DNA of 52,236 nucleotides. Origin: a virus. Made by a program: the position numbers and the translations under genes. Where the stretch lies: positions 1 through 52,236 of IMG/VR virus record IMGVR_UViG_3300044618_000771; one strand, written 5' to 3'. The notes under the pieces are model-generated. The model was given only the letters and a program-made list of their open reading frames with translations, ran no database searches and was not told where the DNA came from. The number at the start of each line of letters is the position of its first letter. Within the stretch, counting starts at the first letter, position 1. This document shows, piece after piece, positions 20,745-30,931 of the stretch.

Positions 20745-20759
20745 TAATTAAATAAGTTT

Positions 20760-23700
20760 ATGGCAAAATATATTAATGATTCAGGTGATTATTTTGACGA
20801 AGAAGAAATTAACCAATTTGCTCAAGATCAAGATACTACTTTTGAAGACGTAATAGGAAGAAATAATCTAGTTCCAGTAGAAGAGACCGATCAAGAAGAA
20901 GATCCTGGTAAGCCAAAGAAAAAACCTACAAATAAACAAAAGGCTGTTGTATCTCAAAATCAACAACCTATAAATGGGTTTGGTAAAATACCAGAAAATC
21001 CATTGGGAGCGGCTAACGTTCCTACAGCAGTAAGCACAGTCAAACCAAAACCTAAAGCAAAACCGGTAGAGCAACCATCATTATGGGATGACGCTGTTGG
21101 TCTTGCTAAAAGTTTATTCCCTGATAGTGAGGAAGACAATAATGGAAAGTTAACTTACTTCGAACAGACTCCTATTAAAGTACAACAGCAAACATTTAAT
21201 CAAGATTCTAAAGATGCAATGAATGCTACCGGCAAGTTTGAATTCCTTGGGGATTACAAGCCGGAAGATCGTGCTTTATTCGTTTCTAAATTACTACCTA
21301 AAACTAATTATACAGAAAAAAAATATAATCAGGAAACAAACGAATACGAGGTTAAGCCTAAACAGGAGGCCATCGATTATGTAAAAAGTGATATAAATCC
21401 TAAGGATTTTAAAACACAAGAGCAACTTGATCAAGCTATTGCTCTAAACGTAAAAAAATTAGCATCTCAAGATAGTGCTTTTGAATTTGAACAGAATTTT
21501 GCTAAAGCAAAGGCTGCTCCGTTAATTAAACAAAAAGCTACTGAGATACAAAAAAAATATAAATTAGATAATCCTGCAGAAGTAGAAAAAGCAACAAAAG
21601 AATTACAAGACTATGCTGCTAAAACCACCACGGATTTTTTAATTAATTCCCAAGGTTTCCAAAGTTTAAATAACCAATTCTCTGAAATTGAAAATGGAGC
21701 TAAACAAGATTTAACAAAGTCATTTGGGAGAAGCAAAGATACCTTCTTGTCTGCAATGGATATTACAAAGAATGTAGCAGCTGCTGCAAAAGAACAAGGT
21801 GCTGTTGGTAAAGCATTAGGCACTGGCCTTGAGTTAGCAACAGAATTAGTTGAAGGAGCAGGTAAAGGTGTTCAGAATGTAGGGCAATCTATTAAACAAT
21901 CTTTAATTTCTGCTAGTCATAATAGTATTAAGGATTTAGGCAATACTTATTCTGATATTAAAGATAAACCTAATAATACCCCATTAGATAAATCTTTTGC
22001 TTATGAGTGGGAAAGAAGTAATTTTGGTGTATATGATCCTAAAGAACAAGATACCCCAAAAACTTATGGTGAGGCTAAAGACAGATTAAAAAAATATTTA
22101 GATAAAACAAACGCTTTAATTGGTGATAGAGTAAAATCTATTGAGGAAAGTAAAAAATATATAGGTCTATTTAATCAAGCTGATTTAAAAGACGGTATAC
22201 AATTAAATGATATATTCCAATTAGTAGGAGAACAAACTCCAAACATTGGATTAACTGCTGTTGGTGTTGCTACTGGAAATCCTGTAATTACGGGACTATC
22301 CGTAGCAAATATGTTTACTCAAACTTACGGCCCACAATATTACAATGCAATTGAAACCGGTCTTAAAGAAGATTTGGGAAGAGAACCTAATAAAGAAGAA
22401 ATTGCAAAAGCTATTGGGGATGGTAAATATGCAGATAGGGGAGAAGCTGCTGCGTGGTCTGCGTTATCTGCTGCAACTGAATTTGCAGGTGAATTAAATG
22501 TATTAAAAAATACAGGTAAAGCTTTAGGTATGGGTAATGATGCTAAAACAGTGTTAGGATCTTTATTTAGAGGCGAAATTAAGAACTTTGGTAAAAGCGC
22601 AATATCAAACGCTAAAGCTATAACAAGTTCTGCATTAGGTGAGTATTTAACAGAAAGTACTCAGCAAGCAATTGACCAAGTTAGTATGGGATTACAATTG
22701 CAAGGTGATGCAAAAAAATATTTAAACTTAAGAGATATTAATGAGGCTGGTATCCAAGGTGGATTAGTTGGCTTTGTATTCCCTTTTGTTGGGGCTGTTA
22801 AAACACAATCTGCTATTGAGCTAAAAGCTGCGGCTACAAAGGTAGCAACATCATTTGATTTATCAAGTAAAAACATTGATAACTTAGTACAGGTAGATAA
22901 ATTTTTTAAAGCCGCTGGTGATAATATCAACGAAAGATTTAAAGTTGGTGATATTACAGAGGAACAAAAACAATCTGAATTAGAAACATTAGGTACAATA
23001 AGAAGTGCTGGTGCTAAAATACCTTCAGCATTTTCAGAAAGTGCTAAAAAACAATCTTTAGATTTAATGCTTGAAAAAGCAAATATTGAAAAAGAAATTG
23101 ATGGTAAAGATAAAGATTTAGTAGCTCCTGAAACAGCAAGGCTTAAAGATATAAGTGCCGAATTATCAGCAATTTCTTTAGGAGAAAAACTTAATATCCC
23201 AACTGAAGTATCAAAAGATATTGATACTGATATAAAAAGAACCCGTACTGCTATAGAAAAATTAGGGTTGCAAGAAGAAATTGATTTTCAGGATTTGAAT
23301 ACATCGGCGGATGTATTTACCTATTTATCTGAAAACACAGAACTTGATGAAGCTGAAAAGAAACGTCTTTCAAATCAATACGGGCTTTTTGTGCCTTTAA
23401 AAAACGGCAAAGAAGCATTAATTATAAATAAAGAAGCTAATAATAAAGATTTAGTTGTAACCACAGGGCAACATGAATTTCTACACAAACTTATTTATAG
23501 AGCTGTATCAAATAATAAAGAATTACAAAAAAAGATTGGTACTGATTTATATAATCATATTGAAGGTTATTTAGGTGCAGATGTATTAAATAATACAGAA
23601 TTTAAGGAAAGATACGATAAGTATAAAGAGCAATTTGGAGTAACAAAATCTCAGGTTGAGTCAAAAACAAAAGACCTTGAAAAATATTTTTCAAAAGGAC

Positions 23701-26700
23701 AAATAAGTGAGGAAAGTTATAATGACTATAAAAGTAAATATGACGAAATATTAACAAAAGCGGAAGGAAAATATTTAGAAGAAACATTACCGTTATTGTC
23801 AGAAGCATTAACAAGTGGCGACATTAAATATAACGAAAACTTTTTTACAAAATTAGGCGATATTATAAGAAAAATATTTCAAAAATTTGGTATCAAAAAA
23901 ATTAGTTTTGAAACCGGTAAAGATGTATTTAATTTTGTAAGAGATTACAATAAAAGTTTTGAGTCTGGTGAATTTAACAAGGCATTTAAAGGGTTGGCCA
24001 AGGAAGGTAAAGTTTCTGGCGTTAAACCAGCTTTGCCGGGTGAAGTTACACAAGATATTAAAGAAAGTCAAGCTATATCAAAAGTTGATCAATTCAAACA
24101 AGAATTAAAAGATCTTGAGGAGGAATATGACGAAGGATTTGGCGATATGAGTGATGAGGAATATACTTCTAAAAAAGCTAATATTCAAATTAAAATAAAA
24201 GCGGCTGAAAAATTAGCTGAAAAAGCACCTATAAAAGAAGAAAAGATTAAAGAAGTAGAGAGTGCAGATGAGGAAGAAGTTAAAAAAATAATAAGAGAAG
24301 AGAAAGGATCTTTACCATCTAGCAAAGTGCAAGACATATACAATGAGAAAGGATTAGCTGGAGCAAACGATATTATAAAGTTATTTAAACCAATAACAAA
24401 ACGTATTGTTGATAAAAGAAGGGACGCTCCTGGATTTGATCGTGAGTTATTAACTGATGAGATTGAAACTGGAGTTGGTGGTATTTTAGATTTAATTCAA
24501 AAATATAATCCAGACTCAGGTGTTCCTTTGGCTGCTTATATTAATAAGTATTTACCTGTAAGGGCAATTGCTACTTCAAGAAGAATATTAGAAGGGGACT
24601 TTAAAAAAGACGTTACAGAAGAGAAAGGTTTAATGGCTGAAGAAACTGTTTCTGAGGCAAAAGAAAAACCAAAATATAAAAACGCATTAGAATCAAAAGT
24701 TTTTGAGCCAGAGGTGATAAAAACAATGCAAGATAAGATTGTAGTGCAACTACGCACCTTAAAGTCTCGTATTGACGAACCTATTTCATTAAATCGTACT
24801 GTTACTCCATTAATTGCAGAAATCAGGGACGCGGTTGGTAAACAATTGGATATTGATGTTAAAAAAGCAATGGGGGGTAAGAAAGATGGGGAACTTGTTA
24901 AATGGCTTTTAAAAAATAAGCGTTATGTTTTAGAGAATATGACTACTACATGGCTGATGGGAGCTAATGGGCAAGGTGGTATACCCCAGGCAATTCAAAA
25001 AAGTATAGATGGTAAATGGGTAAATTATCCTGATTGGGTTGATAAAAAAATAGATAGAGAAACTGTTTCAACAGATAATGCAGGAAGAACTTCTGGAGCG
25101 GAATTAGTTAGAAGATTACCAAATGTATTTAATAATATATCTGATGCTGTTTATTTAAGCCAAGTTGTTGGTCCTGACGGAAATCCTATTAGAGGTAGAA
25201 AAGAATCATTAGGGAAAGCTGTTGCCGAGGAAACTGCTTTTGACATAGTAAATAAAGATCTTGCTGAAGGAGGAGTCATATCCGATGTACTAATCGCCAA
25301 TCAAGAAAGGCTTGGAGCTGAAATAAAAGAAAATTTTGCAAATGAAATAGCCAGACAAGCCGAAAGAGGTAATATTAAACAATCAGAAAAACTTATTAGA
25401 GGAGTTGAGGTTTCTTTAGAATTATTAGATGATAATTTATTAGAGGCAGAAACAATAGAAGATGAGGTTAAAGTTATTAATAATTGGCTTGCTTCTAGTG
25501 GAAGATCATTAAGAACATTAGCTTCTTTTCTAGGTGGTGAATTAAAAGAATATACTACAAATAAAGGGTTGTTTGAAGAAATTGTTTTAAAAGCTATTAA
25601 AGCACGTTCTAAATTTGAAGGTGAATTAATAAGTAATACTGCTTATAGATTAGGTGATGTTAAAAAGGGTAAATCAATATTCTTTGGTAACGAGAAAGTT
25701 CCTTTATTCCAAGACATAGATGAAATAAAGAGAAATTGGGTAAAGAATGTTAAAACAATAAATGAACAATCATTACAAGCTACTGAACAATTTATAGATG
25801 ATATAAAGAAATTTAAAAACAATAAAAAATACAACAAATATGATTTTGAATCTTATATAGAGCTTTTAAGGCAAGATCAAAGAGGCTTAGTAAGAAAGTT
25901 GTCAAAAGCTGGAATGGCTGTAATAAATTTAGCAAGAGGAACTAAAACTCAATTAGAACACAATCATACAGTTCAGCAAATAGTTGATAAAACTATTGAA
26001 TTTTATGATGGGAAAATAAATGAAAAAGAATTCAGAGAGTTTTTAGATAAAGGGGTGGTAAACCTTATTCCTAAGGATGTGGAAGAATTAATGCCAAAAC
26101 AACCTATTGCCAACGAAAATAGAATGTTTGCTACAGATGTTATATTAAAAATACAAGAATATTTAGATAAAGGAGCAACTTTATATAATGTTGAAGCTGA
26201 GTATGGATCAAGAGAATATTTCGATGCCCTAGTAAAACTATCAAAATCAGGATTAAACTCAGAACAAGCTAAAAAGGAGTTTGAAGATATAAGAAAAATA
26301 GTTGACAGACTTAATATAAAAGAGTCCGCTAAAATGCCTAAAGAGCAATTATCAGCTGCATTTAATGATATAATTCAAGATGTTAGTGGCATGGAAAACT
26401 ATAAAGTATTTTCTGATATTGTTGCTAGAAGAAGAGGATCAAAAAAGAATAGACTTGATTTATATGTCCCACCATCAGCAGCAGACTTCGAATTACTTTT
26501 ATATAACTTTATAGGTAAAGGTAAAAAAGGAGAAGAGCAAAAGAAATTCTTTGAAGATGCTTTGTTAGTGCCATATACAGAGGGTAATATATTAATGGAT
26601 GCAGCTAGACAAGCTATTAAAAGAGAATACAAAAAACTTTTAAATGCTTTCCCTGATATTAATAAAAAACTTGAAAGCTTAACTCCTGATAAAGACTTTA

Positions 26701-28592
26701 CATATGACCAAGCTATTAGAGTTGCCATGTGGAATGAAGGAGGCAAAGATATTCCTGGATTATCAGAAAGAGATGAAAGAAAATTAACGGCTCTTGTTAA
26801 TGAAGATCCAGAATTAAAAGCTTTCAAAGAAGGTCTTACTATAATGGGTAGACAAGGTGTTGGTTGGGTTAATCCTACAGAATATTGGGACGCCAGCACA
26901 ATTATATCAGATTTACATAACTTAACAGAAGGAGATGGTAGAAAGAAATTCTTAGGCGAATTTATTGAAAATGTTGAAGCATTATTTGGTAAATTTAAGG
27001 ATGGAAGATTAGACGATCCTAATATGAATAAGATTGAAGCTGTTTACGGAACAAATGTTAGAGAGGCATTGGAAGATGTAATCTATAGAATGATTTCGGG
27101 TAAAAACAAAAGCTTTGGTAAAGATAAGGAAACAACAAGATGGAGTAACTGGGTAAATGGATCTACAGGAGCAATCATGTTCTTGAATACTAGATCTGCT
27201 GCATTACAGTTAATTGGAGCAGTTAACTTCTTAAACTTTAGAGATAACAATCCATACGCTGCGGCAAAAGCATTTGCTAATCAGCCACAATATTGGAAAG
27301 ACTTCGCTAAAATTTGGAATTCAGATAAAATGAAGGAAAGACGTGGCGGTTTAAAAGAAGATGTTGCTGCCGCTGAGATTGCTAATTCTGCTGCTACCAG
27401 TAAAAATAAAGTTGGTGCTGTATTATCTTACTTATTAAAAATTGGATATACTCCAACTCAATTAGCGGATAGTTTTGCTATTGCATCAGGGGGAGCTCCT
27501 TTCTATAGAAATAGAATTGATTCTTACTTAAAAGAAGGATTATCGGAGGAGGAAGCAGAACGTAAAGCATGGAATGATTTCTCTAAAGTTGCTGATGAGA
27601 CACAACAGTCAGGAGATCCTAGAGATATATCAAAACAACAAGCAAGTGCAGCTGGTAGATTATTATTGACATTCCAAAATACAGCAATGCAGCAATCACG
27701 TATTGTTAAGAAAGCTGTGTTAGATCTTAAAAACGGTCGAGGTGATGTTAAAACAAACATATCTAAAATAGCTTATTATATTGCTGTCCAGAATATTATG
27801 TTCTCTGTATTACAACAAGGATTATTTGCTGTAGCTTTCAGTGGAGATGATGGCGGTGAGGATGAAGACAAAGAAAAACAAAAAGCAGTAAAGACAAAAG
27901 AACAAAAGTTAATTGGTCTAGCTGATGATGTATTGGATACAATATTAAGAGGAACAGGGTTTCTTGGGGGTATAACAGCTACAACTAAAAACATGATCCT
28001 AAAATACATTGAGGAAAAAGAAAAAAAACAATCCGACTATGCCAAAGTTGTTTTAGAAGGAACTAATATTTCTCCTCCTATTGGGTCTAAACTTAATAAA
28101 CTATACAGAGGATTAAACCAAACTAAATATGACAAAGACCTTATTAAAGAAAGAGGTTGGGGAGTAATGCAAGATGGTAGAGTTCATTTAGGTCCAATGT
28201 ATTCAATTACGGGACAAGTTGTAGAAGCTACTACAAATATACCAATGGGACGTTTCGTTAATAAAGTTGAGAATGTATCTCAAGCAATGAATTCACAAAA
28301 TGAAGCATGGCAAAGAATAATGATTGGATTAGGATGGAGCCCATTTAGTGTTGGAATAAAAGAAAATGAAGCCGATGCTAAAATAAAAGAAGCCGGAAAA
28401 GCTTTAAGAAAAGAAGAGGGAATTAAAAAATCCGCTGAAACAAGACAAAGAAAAAGAGATTCTATAAGGCAATTACCTTTAGAGGAGCGCATGAAAGTAA
28501 GAAAAGAAGAAGCGCTAAAAAGAAGAAACAAAAGGAAAGAAAGAATCGAGAGAGAAAGAAGATTACGAAGATTAGGAACAAGTATAAAATAG
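20760..28592 (+). CDS. Giant polyvalent internal virion protein with zincin motif and sigma-region-2-like segment
   Basis: Protein of 2610 residues, the largest in the window, probably ejected with the DNA. Visible parts: a disordered Pro/Lys-rich N-terminus (30-110); a Gly/Ala-rich hydrophobic stretch (about 500-690); HEFLH at 905-909, an HExxH zinc-peptidase motif, with a candidate third acidic ligand downstream in LSEAL; a sigma-70-region-2-like block at about 1211-1276; a hydrophobic segment near 2335-2360; and a very basic C-terminal tail rich in Arg, Lys and Glu (2530-2610). Phage 'large polyvalent proteins' carry such a mix of peptidase and effector domains that act on entry. It ends the late operon just before a terminator. 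Confidence 0.8.
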   Translation: MAKYINDSGDYFDEEEINQFAQDQDTTFEDVIGRNNLVPVEETDQEEDPGKPKKKPTNKQKAVVSQNQQPINGFGKIPENPLGAANVPTAVSTVKPKPKAKPVEQPSLWDDAVGLAKSLFPDSEEDNNGKLTYFEQTPIKVQQQTFNQDSKDAMNATGKFEFLGDYKPEDRALFVSKLLPKTNYTEKKYNQETNEYEVKPKQEAIDYVKSDINPKDFKTQEQLDQAIALNVKKLASQDSAFEFEQNFAKAKAAPLIKQKATEIQKKYKLDNPAEVEKATKELQDYAAKTTTDFLINSQGFQSLNNQFSEIENGAKQDLTKSFGRSKDTFLSAMDITKNVAAAAKEQGAVGKALGTGLELATELVEGAGKGVQNVGQSIKQSLISASHNSIKDLGNTYSDIKDKPNNTPLDKSFAYEWERSNFGVYDPKEQDTPKTYGEAKDRLKKYLDKTNALIGDRVKSIEESKKYIGLFNQADLKDGIQLNDIFQLVGEQTPNIGLTAVGVATGNPVITGLSVANMFTQTYGPQYYNAIETGLKEDLGREPNKEEIAKAIGDGKYADRGEAAAWSALSAATEFAGELNVLKNTGKALGMGNDAKTVLGSLFRGEIKNFGKSAISNAKAITSSALGEYLTESTQQAIDQVSMGLQLQGDAKKYLNLRDINEAGIQGGLVGFVFPFVGAVKTQSAIELKAAATKVATSFDLSSKNIDNLVQVDKFFKAAGDNINERFKVGDITEEQKQSELETLGTIRSAGAKIPSAFSESAKKQSLDLMLEKANIEKEIDGKDKDLVAPETARLKDISAELSAISLGEKLNIPTEVSKDIDTDIKRTRTAIEKLGLQEEIDFQDLNTSADVFTYLSENTELDEAEKKRLSNQYGLFVPLKNGKEALIINKEANNKDLVVTTGQHEFLHKLIYRAVSNNKELQKKIGTDLYNHIEGYLGADVLNNTEFKERYDKYKEQFGVTKSQVESKTKDLEKYFSKGQISEESYNDYKSKYDEILTKAEGKYLEETLPLLSEALTSGDIKYNENFFTKLGDIIRKIFQKFGIKKISFETGKDVFNFVRDYNKSFESGEFNKAFKGLAKEGKVSGVKPALPGEVTQDIKESQAISKVDQFKQELKDLEEEYDEGFGDMSDEEYTSKKANIQIKIKAAEKLAEKAPIKEEKIKEVESADEEEVKKIIREEKGSLPSSKVQDIYNEKGLAGANDIIKLFKPITKRIVDKRRDAPGFDRELLTDEIETGVGGILDLIQKYNPDSGVPLAAYINKYLPVRAIATSRRILEGDFKKDVTEEKGLMAEETVSEAKEKPKYKNALESKVFEPEVIKTMQDKIVVQLRTLKSRIDEPISLNRTVTPLIAEIRDAVGKQLDIDVKKAMGGKKDGELVKWLLKNKRYVLENMTTTWLMGANGQGGIPQAIQKSIDGKWVNYPDWVDKKIDRETVSTDNAGRTSGAELVRRLPNVFNNISDAVYLSQVVGPDGNPIRGRKESLGKAVAEETAFDIVNKDLAEGGVISDVLIANQERLGAEIKENFANEIARQAERGNIKQSEKLIRGVEVSLELLDDNLLEAETIEDEVKVINNWLASSGRSLRTLASFLGGELKEYTTNKGLFEEIVLKAIKARSKFEGELISNTAYRLGDVKKGKSIFFGNEKVPLFQDIDEIKRNWVKNVKTINEQSLQATEQFIDDIKKFKNNKKYNKYDFESYIELLRQDQRGLVRKLSKAGMAVINLARGTKTQLEHNHTVQQIVDKTIEFYDGKINEKEFREFLDKGVVNLIPKDVEELMPKQPIANENRMFATDVILKIQEYLDKGATLYNVEAEYGSREYFDALVKLSKSGLNSEQAKKEFEDIRKIVDRLNIKESAKMPKEQLSAAFNDIIQDVSGMENYKVFSDIVARRRGSKKNRLDLYVPPSAADFELLLYNFIGKGKKGEEQKKFFEDALLVPYTEGNILMDAARQAIKREYKKLLNAFPDINKKLESLTPDKDFTYDQAIRVAMWNEGGKDIPGLSERDERKLTALVNEDPELKAFKEGLTIMGRQGVGWVNPTEYWDASTIISDLHNLTEGDGRKKFLGEFIENVEALFGKFKDGRLDDPNMNKIEAVYGTNVREALEDVIYRMISGKNKSFGKDKETTRWSNWVNGSTGAIMFLNTRSAALQLIGAVNFLNFRDNNPYAAAKAFANQPQYWKDFAKIWNSDKMKERRGGLKEDVAAAEIANSAATSKNKVGAVLSYLLKIGYTPTQLADSFAIASGGAPFYRNRIDSYLKEGLSEEEAERKAWNDFSKVADETQQSGDPRDISKQQASAAGRLLLTFQNTAMQQSRIVKKAVLDLKNGRGDVKTNISKIAYYIAVQNIMFSVLQQGLFAVAFSGDDGGEDEDKEKQKAVKTKEQKLIGLADDVLDTILRGTGFLGGITATTKNMILKYIEEKEKKQSDYAKVVLEGTNISPPIGSKLNKLYRGLNQTKYDKDLIKERGWGVMQDGRVHLGPMYSITGQVVEATTNIPMGRFVNKVENVSQAMNSQNEAWQRIMIGLGWSPFSVGIKENEADAKIKEAGKALRKEEGIKKSAETRQRKRDSIRQLPLEERMKVRKEEALKRRNKRKERIERERRLRRLGTSIK

Positions 28593-28616
28593 GCACCATA
28601 CCTAATAGTTCCAAAA

Positions 28617-28651
28617 TGGAAAAGGGAAGCTGTAATTAGCCTCCCTTTTTT
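28617..28651. terminator. Convergent bidirectional terminator
   Basis: Stem-loop between the end of the plus-strand virion block and the first minus-strand gene. GGGA-A-GCT pairs with AGC-C-TCCC around a six-base loop, flanked by an A-run on the left and seven T residues on the right, so it can act in both directions. It lies where the two transcription blocks converge. Confidence 0.8.
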
Positions 28652-28658
28652 TATTTAA

Positions 28659-28889
28659 TTAAATTTCTAATTTAGGCCCGTCATCGGACTTTTCTTTTTC
28701 AGCAAGGTTTTCCTTTGCTCTTTCTGTTAATTTTTGAATAGCTTCATCATAATCAGGCATTAGTTTTATTGTTTCTAATGTACCTGCAGCTAATGTAGTT
28801 AAATGCTGTTGCTCCTGTATTACTTGTTGCAATACTCTAACAAGAGCTTCAACTTTGTTTTTCATTTCAATTAATGCTTGTTCTTTCAT
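28659..28889 (-). CDS. Small coiled-coil protein
   Basis: Protein of 76 residues, almost entirely helical with heptad-like spacing of Leu/Val/Ile (residues 5-45) and a charged C-terminus ending GPKLEI. It is the last gene of the minus-strand operon that carries the ribonucleotide reductase, ten bases downstream of it, and stops just before the convergent terminator. Function unknown. Confidence 0.7.
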   Translation of the reverse strand: MKEQALIEMKNKVEALVRVLQQVIQEQQHLTTLAAGTLETIKLMPDYDEAIQKLTERAKENLAEKEKSDDGPKLEI

Positions 28890-28898
28890 ATATAAATA

Positions 28899-30767
28899 TT
28901 AAGTTATTTCACAATTACCACCACCACAAGCAGCAGCATCTACAAAGTTAGTATTATCTTGAATCTCTACAACTTTTGATAAATCAACATTCTTTAATGT
29001 AGTCATCATTTGTTCGTAAACTTCTTTTGTACAATCCTCAAATGGTGTTTGTTTATATGTTCCACCATGATAAGGCAATACTGATAATCCATTATAATAT
29101 TCTTTATTTGCCCACATCCATTCTCCAATAATTTTCCATTCATCATCACGAACAGAGACTGTACATGAAACATTATGTGTATTGTTACCTTTTGAATGAC
29201 CTTGTTTAACCCAATCTTTAGAAATCAATTTAACTCTTTCAAGCAAATCCAAAGTTGACTCATAACGAGTTATAGCTCCATCTGGTGCTTTCTGAGGAAC
29301 AGAAATTACTGCTTGCGATGTTGGATTAAAATATTCATCTTCAAGCAATTCAGGATTGTGTATAGCAAGATACGAATAGATTGCTTCATTCTTACCTAAT
29401 CGCATACGGCGAATATAATAATCATTATGCCAAGCGTGAATCCCGCTACTAGTACCAAGTACCAAAGAAGTTGTCCCAGCTGGTTTAACAGCCGTAGTCC
29501 TGGCCGCTCTGTTAATATTAAGCGCTGCTGAGATAACATTGTTTGTGTCTTTAACGACTTGCGCTGCTTCTTCATAGTTTAATTCTAAATTAGACTTAGA
29601 TGCAATACCTGTCATTGATACCCCAAGTAATGCATCTTTTTCTGTATTCTTTCTCCATATATCACGTAGATAATGGAAGTCTGAATATGACGCTTGTAAT
29701 GTGCCTAAGAATGATGCAGCTGATGCTCTTGCATTAAAATCTTCTTGACTTTCAATATTGGCCATATTAATCTCAGTTAAATTACAAAACTGATATGGTC
29801 TCAATGCAATCTCACAACATGGATTAGTTCCCCAATCTTTGTCATTAGTTAAATAAATTCCAGGTTCACCAGATCCTGATGCTTCAATACGTTCCCATAC
29901 TTTATCAAAAGTTTTCTTATCAATCTTATGGCGTAATAAAACAACAGAATTATTAGCTCTACCTCTTTGCGGATTGTTTTCCCACCAGTTACCAGCTTTA
30001 CAATTTAACATTGCTTCAGAATCAAGATCAAATAAACTGATCATGGCAGCACGCCTAATACCTCCAGCCAATACCGCATCCGCAATATGGCATTGAATAT
30101 CATGGCATTCAATATCTGTAAGTTTTGACCTATCTTCTTTTTCACGTAATATAGCTTCTATTTTTACTAATGCTAATCTTAATGGTTCTGGCCCTGGTGC
30201 TTTACCTCCAGCCGTTACAAGCAATGCTCCCTTCTGTCTAATATCAGATAAATCAAATTGAACATGCGAAGTTAACTCTCCCGTGTACGATTTAAATAAG
30301 GTTTTGATTGCGTCTGCCCATCCGATAATACTGTCTTGCACGACATACCTTTTCTTACGATCATAATTAGGTTTTCTAATCTCAGGTAGTTTTTCAATTT
30401 GATGTTGTTGGACCGAATAGCCAACTCCAGTACCTCCAAGCAATAGAAACATAGTCTCAGAAAAACTGTGGATACTATCAACAGGTAGAAAAGCACAGTT
30501 ATAAATGCGAGCGTTATTAAGCTCAATAGCTTTACCACCAAACTGTAAGCTTCGCATCGAAGGTAAAACCTTTTTATTAAAAACAAAGTTTTGGTAAATT
30601 TGTTCAATTGATTCTTTCATTTTTGGAAACTTGGCCGTATGCATCTCCATGTTTCTAGTTACTAATTCTTCCCAAGTCTCACGCCTTTCTTTATTAGGTA
30701 TGTACTTTGCATACTTTGTATATACTGTTATGTCACTTAATATTTGTTTGTCTAAACTTAAACTCAT
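28899..30767 (-). CDS. nrdJ: Adenosylcobalamin-dependent (class II) ribonucleotide reductase
   Basis: Protein of 622 residues that would reduce ribonucleotides to deoxyribonucleotides with a B12-generated thiyl radical. Cysteines occur at the spacing known from the monomeric Lactobacillus enzyme: Cys91 (YNCAF), Cys317 and Glu319 in NPCCEI, and Cys328 in FCNLTEIN, 11 residues after Cys317. The C-terminal redox pair is Cys614/Cys619 in ACGGGNCEIT, five residues apart as in that enzyme. AVKPAGTTSLVLGTSSGIHA is the conserved substrate-loop region. It is shorter than the 739-residue reference. No small subunit is present, consistent with class II, so the phage depends on host or environmental cobalamin. 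Confidence 0.92.
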   Translation of the reverse strand: MSLSLDKQILSDITVYTKYAKYIPNKERRETWEELVTRNMEMHTAKFPKMKESIEQIYQNFVFNKKVLPSMRSLQFGGKAIELNNARIYNCAFLPVDSIHSFSETMFLLLGGTGVGYSVQQHQIEKLPEIRKPNYDRKKRYVVQDSIIGWADAIKTLFKSYTGELTSHVQFDLSDIRQKGALLVTAGGKAPGPEPLRLALVKIEAILREKEDRSKLTDIECHDIQCHIADAVLAGGIRRAAMISLFDLDSEAMLNCKAGNWWENNPQRGRANNSVVLLRHKIDKKTFDKVWERIEASGSGEPGIYLTNDKDWGTNPCCEIALRPYQFCNLTEINMANIESQEDFNARASAASFLGTLQASYSDFHYLRDIWRKNTEKDALLGVSMTGIASKSNLELNYEEAAQVVKDTNNVISAALNINRAARTTAVKPAGTTSLVLGTSSGIHAWHNDYYIRRMRLGKNEAIYSYLAIHNPELLEDEYFNPTSQAVISVPQKAPDGAITRYESTLDLLERVKLISKDWVKQGHSKGNNTHNVSCTVSVRDDEWKIIGEWMWANKEYYNGLSVLPYHGGTYKQTPFEDCTKEVYEQMMTTLKNVDLSKVVEIQDNTNFVDAAACGGGNCEIT

Positions 30768-30784
30768 TATTTGTTTTTAAATTA

Positions 30785-30931
30785 TTAATGTTCTATTTCT
30801 AATGCAAAGTCAACAAATGGTAAATAAATAACATATGTTGTAAAATCCTTTTCTTGGTATGCCCTATAACCAAATAATATTCCGGGATATAACCCAATTG
30901 TAATTGTCCAATACCTTTCTTGTTTACTCAT
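30785..30931 (-). CDS. Small protein with a hydrophobic central segment
   Basis: ORF of 48 residues (starts MSKQERYWTITIGLYPG). Residues 7-22 could form a short membrane-associated helix and 31-42 are again hydrophobic. Its ATG overlaps the end of the upstream nuclease gene by eight bases, which supports translation. It sits between the nuclease and the ribonucleotide reductase. No function can be assigned. Confidence 0.65.
   Translation of the reverse strand: MSKQERYWTITIGLYPGILFGYRAYQEKDFTTYVIYLPFVDFALEIEH

Noticed and set aside
26399-26899. 166-codon open frame on the minus strand
   Set aside because: It lies wholly inside the 2610-residue virion gene, has a low-complexity Ser/Leu/Phe composition typical of antisense shadow frames and no leader of its own.
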